11,215 nucleotides of DNA, taken from the NCBI GenBank assembly GCA_003161515.1, contig PMOH01000002.1, positions 1 through 11,215 of the forward strand, written 5' to 3'. The notes below the pieces were generated by a model that did no database searches, was not told the DNA's origin, and saw only the letters and a program-made list of their open reading frames with translations. Source of the stretch: Deltaproteobacteria bacterium (GTDB lineage Bacteria > Desulfobacterota > Binatia > Binatales > Binataceae). Of the stretch, positions 6,727 through 11,215 are shown one piece after another; the stretch's first letter is position 1; every line of letters begins with the position of its first letter. A program made the translations under genes and the position numbers.

Positions 6727-9246
6727 CTAATCCCTGGCCCGCGCGAGCTTCTCCGCAATCGCTTTTTTATCCGCGTCCGTCAACTGCTCCGGCCCGAGGT
6801 TGAAGGTCAGCTTGTCGATCGTCCCGGTGAAGCGAAATGGCAGCTTGTAGTCGTCGTTTACCCCCGTCCGAGTGTCACTCCCAACGTCAAAGGTCTCGTC
6901 TATCGACATAAGTAACGGAATCGTGTGCGGGATCTTCTTGCGAGCGACCTCTTTGCCATCGATCGTGAACACCCCTTCGCCGCCCTTGCCGGGTCCAGGT
7001 CCATCATATTTGAAGTCGAACACTATCGTATGCTTACCGGGCTCGAGCGCGTCAGCCGTCAAGCCGTGGCCTAACACTCCTCCCTCCCACCGGTAATGCG
7101 TCAAGTCGAGCATGTTGTAGTCGAATACCGGCTTGCCTTTGAGCAGGTATAAGCCATAGCCGCCGAAGCGACCGCCAAGGGTCACGATCATTCCTTCCGC
7201 GCCTCCTTGCGGGACCGTCACTTCGGCAGTGATGGTATAGTCCTTGTCCAAAATGCTCGGAGCATTTCCGACAGGGATGTTGGAATTCTCGCCCTTATAA
7301 GTGAAAACGGTTCGCCCCGCGACGGCGCTCGGTCGCGGCGTAAGCAGACGCGAGAAGCCTGTGTTGTCTAATGGAAGGACTTGATATTTCGCGGCCTCAG
7401 TCAGGAACAACGCCTGCATTTCCTTCAACTTGTCCGGCATTTTCGTGGCCAGGTCATTGTTCTGCGAGTAGTCCTCAGTGATGTGGTACAGTTCCCAGTT
7501 GTAGTCGTTTACGTCCGTCAACTTGCCCGTTGCAAGCAGCCAGGGCGCTGCAGGCGGCGTCGTCGAGGCAATCCAGCCGTCGTGATAGATCGCACGGTTA
7601 CCGACCATCTCGAAATACTGTATATCGTGCTTCGACGGAGCATTGGCGTTGGCTTTGTCAAACGTATAGGCCATGCTGACGCCTTCAATCGGCTTTTGCT
7701 TGATGCCATTGACCATCTCAGGCGCCTTGACACCCGTCGCTTCGAGGATCGTCGGCACAATATCAATGACATGATGGAACTGCGGACGGATGCCGCCAAC
7801 ATCGGTGATGTGACCGGGCCATGAGATGGCCATCCCTTGCCGTGTGCCGCCGAAATGCGATGCAACCTGCTTGGTCCACTTGAAGGGAGTATCAAAGGCC
7901 CACGACCATGCCACTGACATATGTGGGTAGGTTTTGTCCGAGCCCCAGTCTGTGTAATGCAACATCTGCAGAGGCAGTGGGAGAGTCAGAATGCCGTTGT
8001 AGGCGGTCATCTGATTATAGGTGCCCTCCAGGGTGCCTTCGGCGCTGGTGCCGTTGTCGCCGCTTACGTAGATGATGAGCGTGTTGTCGAGCTTGCCTTC
8101 GTCCTGAACCTCCTGGATCACGCGGCCAATCTCATTGTCGGTATAGGCGGCGTAGGCCGCAAAGACCTCCGCCTCGCGTGAGTAGAGCTTCTTCTGGATC
8201 AGCGAGAGCGAGTCCCACTTTGGCAGCTTCGCCCCACCGTACGCGGCTTGTCCGTCGGGCCACGGAGTAAGCTCAGTGTTCGCCGGAATCACGCCGAGCC
8301 GCTTCTGGTTCGCGAAGATCTCGTCGCGCAACTTCTCATAGCCCATGTCGAACTTGCCTTTGAACTTATCGATCCATTCCTTGGTCGGTTGATGCGGCGA
8401 GTGGGTACCACCGGGTACGTAATACACGAAGAACGGCTTGTCGGGTGCCGCCGCGTTTAAACCGCTTATATATTTGATGGCATCGTCCGCCAAGTCAGTC
8501 GTAAGATTGTAGCCAGGCTTGCCGATCCACGGAAACACCGGGGTCGTATTGCGATAAAGATAAGGCGTCCACTGATCTGTCTCGCCGCCCAAAAAACCGT
8601 AAAAGTACTGGAAGCCTTCGCCGACCGGCCATTGGTCAAAAGGCCCAGCTTCGCTGTATTGAAACGCCGGAATGTTGTGGTCCTTCCCGAACCACGCAGT
8701 GGAATAGCCGTTGTCCCGCAGCATGGTGCCGATGGTCGCGCTATCTGGTCCTATGATGGAGTCATAGCCCGGATAACCAGTGGACAATTCGCCGATCACG
8801 CCGTAGCCGACTGAATGATGGTTGCGACCAGTGATCAATGCCGCGCGAGTGGGCGAACAAAGCGCGGTGGAATGGAACTCGGTGTAGCGCAATCCGGCAT
8901 TCGCGATGCGATCCATTGCGGGCGTCGGGATGACGCCGCCGAACGTGCCAGAAACGCCATAGCCCTGGTCGTCTGTCATGATGAGAAGGATATTAGGTGC
9001 ACCCTTGGGCGGTACGACGCGCGGCGGCCACCATGGGGTGGAATCCTTGGCACTTTCCTTGATCACACCGCCAAACGGCATAGGCGACGGCGGAAGCTGC
9101 TTCCCATCAAGCGTCACAGTGGAGCTAGGCGCGCCCGGCACGCCGTTGATCTGCTGGGCCCAAACTCTGGTTGCCACGAAGCCGGCGATGATCAACACGG
9201 CAACTACCGTCGTAACCAGCGCAGTCGTTTGACGTCTAGCGTTCAT
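6727..9246 (-). CDS. Periplasmic sulfatase (arylsulfatase type I, formylglycine-dependent)
   Basis: The 839-residue enzyme should hydrolyse sulfate esters in the periplasm. A hydrophobic N-terminal segment (about 9-30, ending VWA-QQ) is a likely signal peptide or anchor. The sulfatase domain has the nucleophile motif Cys130-Ser-Pro-Thr-Arg134, where Cys becomes formylglycine. The residues expected from Pseudomonas AtsA are all present: Asp92 and Asp93, Arg134, Lys188 and His190, His282, Asp397-Asn398 and Lys459. The last 200 residues or so form a beta-rich, concanavalin/LamG-like region (about 660-815), common in long sulfatases of 780-840 residues. The Cys-type motif needs a formylglycine-generating enzyme, which is not in this window. 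ATG 9246 has AGGGAGG with a 9-nt spacer. The substrate cannot be read from sequence. The family call is very strong. Confidence 0.96.
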   Translation of the reverse strand: MNARRQTTALVTTVVAVLIIAGFVATRVWAQQINGVPGAPSSTVTLDGKQLPPSPMPFGGVIKESAKDSTPWWPPRVVPPKGAPNILLIMTDDQGYGVSGTFGGVIPTPAMDRIANAGLRYTEFHSTALCSPTRAALITGRNHHSVGYGVIGELSTGYPGYDSIIGPDSATIGTMLRDNGYSTAWFGKDHNIPAFQYSEAGPFDQWPVGEGFQYFYGFLGGETDQWTPYLYRNTTPVFPWIGKPGYNLTTDLADDAIKYISGLNAAAPDKPFFVYYVPGGTHSPHQPTKEWIDKFKGKFDMGYEKLRDEIFANQKRLGVIPANTELTPWPDGQAAYGGAKLPKWDSLSLIQKKLYSREAEVFAAYAAYTDNEIGRVIQEVQDEGKLDNTLIIYVSGDNGTSAEGTLEGTYNQMTAYNGILTLPLPLQMLHYTDWGSDKTYPHMSVAWSWAFDTPFKWTKQVASHFGGTRQGMAISWPGHITDVGGIRPQFHHVIDIVPTILEATGVKAPEMVNGIKQKPIEGVSMAYTFDKANANAPSKHDIQYFEMVGNRAIYHDGWIASTTPPAAPWLLATGKLTDVNDYNWELYHITEDYSQNNDLATKMPDKLKEMQALFLTEAAKYQVLPLDNTGFSRLLTPRPSAVAGRTVFTYKGENSNIPVGNAPSILDKDYTITAEVTVPQGGAEGMIVTLGGRFGGYGLYLLKGKPVFDYNMLDLTHYRWEGGVLGHGLTADALEPGKHTIVFDFKYDGPGPGKGGEGVFTIDGKEVARKKIPHTIPLLMSIDETFDVGSDTRTGVNDDYKLPFRFTGTIDKLTFNLGPEQLTDADKKAIAEKLARARD

Positions 9247-9255
9247 CAGGCGATG

Positions 9256-9262
9256 CCTCCCT
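9256..9262 (-). promoter_or_regulatory. Strong ribosome binding site of the sulfatase gene
   Basis: AGGGAGG on the minus strand, 9 nt before ATG 9246, is one of the best Shine-Dalgarno matches in the window. It lies in the 69-nt gap after the DUF4410 gene. A 5-bp GC hairpin upstream in the same gap lacks a U-tract, so I do not call it a terminator. Confidence 0.7.
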
Positions 9263-9315
9263 CAGCGATCGAGTTCAAAATTGGATCAGTCCGCAGCGCG
9301 CACAGCCGCGCCCGT

Positions 9316-10038
9316 CTAGGAGCTCCATCCTTGCTTCGCGTAATACCCGCTTACCTGATCGACAATCTGTGAGCTCGTCTTATCAGCCAAATATCCCGTA
9401 GAGGATGTCACGTTCTTCACGCCACCGGCCGCGACGTTCACCGCCAAGCTTGCCGCTGCTGCTCCTCCGCCTGCCGCTGCGCCTGCAGGCCCGGTAACCC
9501 CTGCTCCCGGCATGTAGCCGCTGTCCGCGTGAGTGCTAAAATCCATCACCTGCTGAGAGCCCAAATCTGTCTTCTGGTAGGCTTGAACCACAGTATCGAG
9601 CGTAGATTGACCAGCCCCCAGACCTATAACCATCCGGCGAAGTCGATTGCCCTCATTGATGTCGGTGAAATTGCCATCGATGATTAGTACGTTACTTCCG
9701 GTAGGTGGCGTTCCGCGGTTCAGACAGGTTGTGGTGATGCCCTTGTTTGTGAGATTTGCCGCAACCTGCACACATACGTTCTGCGCTGTCTGATCAGCGA
9801 GCTGAGCTTGCTGTTGGGACTGATCAGCGCCTGACATCGTTACATATGCCTTTTGGAAGAAGCCTTGGTTCATCGTGACTTCAGAAGGATTGACAGCAAA
9901 CGGGTAGATGACGACCGCGGAGGGTCGTACGTTGGCAATTGACGCTTGGTTAGATTGCCCGCTTACTTTGGCGCCGGCACAACCCGTCGCGATGATCGCT
10001 AAAGAAAGCAGTACTATTCTCAAACTCGCAGATTTCAT
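9316..10038 (-). CDS. DUF4410-like lipoprotein
   Basis: From ATG 10038 the product is 240 residues with a compact lipoprotein signal (MKSASLRIVLLSLAIIATGC; Cys20, Ala at +2, outer membrane expected). The mature part fits DUF4410: a VVIYPFAV strand (about 43-50), a GFFQKAY segment, a stretch of Gln/Ala-rich helix ending in a second Cys (NVCVQVAANL), then VLIIDGNFTDINEGNRLRRM and GLGAGQS (about 120-146), and a C-terminal Gly/Ala-rich region. Cys89 and Cys101 of the mature region could form a disulfide. The family has no settled function. An upstream in-frame ATG at 10068 would add ten charged residues in front of the signal peptide. I prefer 10038 because GAAGAG lies about 7 nt before it and the signal then has normal length. 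The gene lies 84 nt after the repeat protein gene. Confidence 0.82.
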   Translation of the reverse strand: MKSASLRIVLLSLAIIATGCAGAKVSGQSNQASIANVRPSAVVIYPFAVNPSEVTMNQGFFQKAYVTMSGADQSQQQAQLADQTAQNVCVQVAANLTNKGITTTCLNRGTPPTGSNVLIIDGNFTDINEGNRLRRMVIGLGAGQSTLDTVVQAYQKTDLGSQQVMDFSTHADSGYMPGAGVTGPAGAAAGGGAAAASLAVNVAAGGVKNVTSSTGYLADKTSSQIVDQVSGYYAKQGWSS

Positions 10039-10122
10039 TGGTTTTCTCTTCACTGGAAACAGTTTCATTCCGGCTTAGACCTACTACATTCAGGAAATCG
10101 TGCTCGTCACCTCAGAAACGAA

Positions 10123-11055
10123 TCAATCCGGGACAGGCACCACACGATAGTAAACCCCGTTCGCGCCGTAGGCTGGCAGGAACCACGTGTTGGTGTTGCT
10201 GTAAAAGTAGTAGGTCTGACCGTTGACGTATTGTTGGATCGCCCCGGGAGGTGTCGTCGGATAGATCGCCCCCATAGAGTACGCGGTGTTGTAGCTGCCC
10301 GCTGCGTATCCGGAATTGTACGCGTTCGCCGCATTTGCGTTCGCGTTCGCGTTGGCTACCGTCGCACCAACCACCGCGCCGACCGCGACGCCCGCCGCTG
10401 CGGCCCCGGCCGTGTTCCAGCCTCCGCAATTGTAACAACCGCTGCCGTAGTAGTTCACCGTGGTAGGCGGATGGTAGGTGCTGTAGCTACCGCCATAGTA
10501 AGCGCCCGAGCTGCTGTAGGTAGTTGTGGCGTAGTTGTTACTTGCGTGGTAGGTATTGCCGTTGTAGCTCGACGTGTTGCCGTAAGTACTGCGGTTGTAG
10601 GTGTTTCCGTTAGCACGTTGGCCACCCCAGGACCCTTCTCCACCGGACGCGGATCCTCCGTTGGCGCCATTGGCGTGCCACGAACCGTCCCCGCCCGATG
10701 CGGTGCCTCCATTTTCGGTATGGCCATTCCATGAACCGCCTCCACCTGATGCGGAGCCGCCGTTGCCGCCTTTGCCGCTCCATGAACCGCCTCCACCCGA
10801 CGCGGAGCCGCCGTTGCCACCGCGCGCGTTCCACGAGCCGCCGCCTCCCGATGCGCTGCCGCCGTAGGCGCCTTTACCGCTCCAGGAGCCACCGCCTCCG
10901 GATGCCGACGCTCCACGCGCGCCACTAGCGTTCCAGGATCCACCGCCGCCGGATTCATGGCCGCCGTACGCACCCGCATGCGACCAGGCTCCGGCGATGC
11001 CGGGCATAAGCGTAGCGATCGAGAGACTCACCAAGCTGATGATTATTTTTTTCAT
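10123..11055 (-). CDS. Secreted glycine-rich protein with 17-residue tandem repeats
   Basis: The 310-residue product starts with a signal peptide (MKKIIISLVS, hydrophobic to about residue 21, probable cleavage after AGA at 23). Residues 28-146 are seven head-to-tail 17-residue repeats centred on SGGGGSW. Residues 147-205 are Asn/Tyr/Ser/Thr-rich. A Cys-Tyr-Asn-Cys pair sits at 207-210, followed by an Ala/Gly-rich, glycine-zipper-like hydrophobic stretch (about 216-233), an (Ala-Asn) run at 234-244, and a Tyr-rich globular-looking end (WFLPAYGANGVYYRVVPVP) of a kind seen at the ends of many small exported proteobacterial proteins. ATG 11055 is chosen over longer frames because GAGGAA precedes it by 6 nt, it begins the signal peptide, and the frame upstream is Arg-rich and overlaps another gene. 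The function is unknown; a surface or matrix protein is a guess. Confidence 0.85.
   Translation of the reverse strand: MKKIIISLVSLSIATLMPGIAGAWSHAGAYGGHESGGGGSWNASGARGASASGGGGSWSGKGAYGGSASGGGGSWNARGGNGGSASGGGGSWSGKGGNGGSASGGGGSWNGHTENGGTASGGDGSWHANGANGGSASGGEGSWGGQRANGNTYNRSTYGNTSSYNGNTYHASNNYATTTYSSSGAYYGGSYSTYHPPTTVNYYGSGCYNCGGWNTAGAAAAGVAVGAVVGATVANANANANAANAYNSGYAAGSYNTAYSMGAIYPTTPPGAIQQYVNGQTYYFYSNTNTWFLPAYGANGVYYRVVPVPD
10324..10356 (-). repeat. Ala-Asn dipeptide run (GCGAAC hexamer repeat)
   Basis: Residues 234-244 of the repeat protein alternate Ala and Asn. The DNA is a GCGAAC-type hexamer run, partly diverged at GCAAAT. It follows the glycine-zipper-like segment and could vary in length by slippage without shifting frame. 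Confidence 0.75.
10618..10974 (-). repeat. Seven 51-bp tandem repeats encoding 17-residue units
   Basis: The 357-bp block is exactly seven 51-bp units. The consensus unit is Gly-Ala/Gly-x-Gly-Gly-Ser-Ala-Ser-Gly-Gly-Gly-Gly-Ser-Trp plus three variable residues. The Trp at unit position 14 is invariant. Units 2 and 4 end Ser-Gly-Lys, and units 1 and 3 end Asn-Ala-Ser or Asn-Ala-Arg. Units 6 and 7 carry Asp or Glu at the third glycine of the core. Neighbouring units are also very similar at DNA level, which suggests expansion by duplication. Confidence 0.92.
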
Positions 11056-11061
11056 GATGCG

Positions 11062-11067
11062 TTCCTC
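11062..11067 (-). promoter_or_regulatory. Ribosome binding site of the repeat protein gene, overlapping the preceding stop
   Basis: GAGGAA on the minus strand lies 6 nt before ATG 11055 and shares bases with the TGA of the upstream partial gene (TGAGGAA). It fixes the repeat protein start and hints that both genes share a transcript. Confidence 0.7.
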
Positions 11068-11215
11068 AATTTGCCGTCGATGCAGCGGTTCTCTTTGGAG
11101 GCTTGATGCCCGGTGGAAGTTGCGGATCAGGACGGCTGAACGAGATTCGTTTCGCCGACGCGAGTCCCGGCGAGGTAAAAGCGTCCGCAGCGATGACCGG
11201 ATCAATCTGCCAATT
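11066..11215 (-). CDS. C-terminal fragment of a probable secreted protein, possibly DUF2092 type
   Basis: A minus-strand frame enters at the right edge and runs 49 codons to TGA at 11068-11066, 10 nt before the repeat protein start. Its composition is ordinary (NWQIDPVIAADAF, then AKRISF, then a Pro-rich PQLPPGIKPPKR tail), whereas the competing frame that continues upstream of the repeat protein is strongly Arg-rich and looks like a shadow. The pattern Trp-x-x-Asp-Pro, then Phe, then Ala-x-x-Ile-x-Phe recalls the C-terminal end of DUF2092 periplasmic proteins, but 49 residues are too few for certainty. No start is visible because the gene continues outside the window. That the frame is coding is likely; the family is a low-confidence suggestion. 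Confidence 0.6.
   Translation of the reverse strand, partial: NWQIDPVIAADAFTSPGLASAKRISFSRPDPQLPPGIKPPKRTAASTAN

Noticed and set aside
9290..9315. Possible transcription terminator between the DUF4410 gene and the sulfatase
   Set aside because: Only a 5-bp GC stem with a 6-nt loop can be drawn and no U-tract follows, so a rho-independent terminator is not supported.
10039..10122. Possible promoter in the 84-nt gap before the DUF4410 gene
   Set aside because: No pair of -35 and -10 like boxes with acceptable spacing stands out by eye; a promoter here cannot be excluded but is not supported.
10455..10979. Alternative minus and plus frames over the repeat array (Arg/Ala-rich or Pro-rich repeats)
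   Set aside because: The periodicity is inherited from the 51-bp units; only the frame starting at 11055 has a signal peptide, a ribosome site and a sensible C-terminus.
11056..11205. Upstream extension of the repeat protein to a start at 11205
   Set aside because: The extension is Arg-rich, lies before a clear signal peptide, and overlaps a more protein-like frame ending at 11066.

Overview
The window reads as one co-directional stretch of a diderm (Gram-negative) bacterial chromosome. Every gene I accept lies on the minus strand, so transcription runs from high to low coordinates. Base composition is moderately GC-rich by eye. The evidence for two membranes is a Pqi-type MCE lipid-transport cluster and three lipoprotein signal peptides whose +2 residues (Ser or Ala) predict outer-membrane sorting. 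A soil or water proteobacterium, or a similar diderm, is plausible. I cannot place the taxon more precisely.

Layout in transcription order: (1) the C-terminal end of a probable secreted protein (11215-11066), possibly of the DUF2092 type; (2) a secreted glycine-rich protein with seven 17-residue tandem repeats (11055-10123); (3) a DUF4410-type lipoprotein (10038-9316); (4) a large periplasmic sulfatase of the formylglycine type with an extra C-terminal beta-rich domain (9246-6727); (5) a small four-helix membrane protein that starts on the base after the sulfatase stop (6726-6316); (6) a Pqi-type cluster: two separate half-size PqiA proteins (6305-5634 and 5637-4981), the three-MCE-domain PqiB (4988-3399) and the lipoprotein PqiC (3399-2809); (7) a DUF3300 lipoprotein with a Gly/Asn/Pro-rich tail (2760-1210) followed by a DUF2950 secreted protein (1200-247); (8) the N-terminus of a membrane protein resembling bacterial ion-channel proteins (239-1), cut by the window edge.

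From the sulfatase to the left edge the genes are spaced by 48 bases or less, and several overlap or abut (0 nt, 10 nt, -4, -8, -1, +48, +9, +7), so one long transcript is likely. PqiA/B/C should form an inner-to-outer membrane lipid conduit. The other members are mostly exported proteins of unknown function, so the common theme is the cell envelope. The proposed link between sulfatase and lipid conduit is inference from gene order alone.

There is no gene-free stretch over 300 bases. The largest gaps are 84 nt (10039-10122), 69 nt (9247-9315) and 48 nt (2761-2808). I see no convincing terminator or sigma-70 promoter in them. I found no tRNA, rRNA, CRISPR array, insertion sequence, integrase or attachment site.
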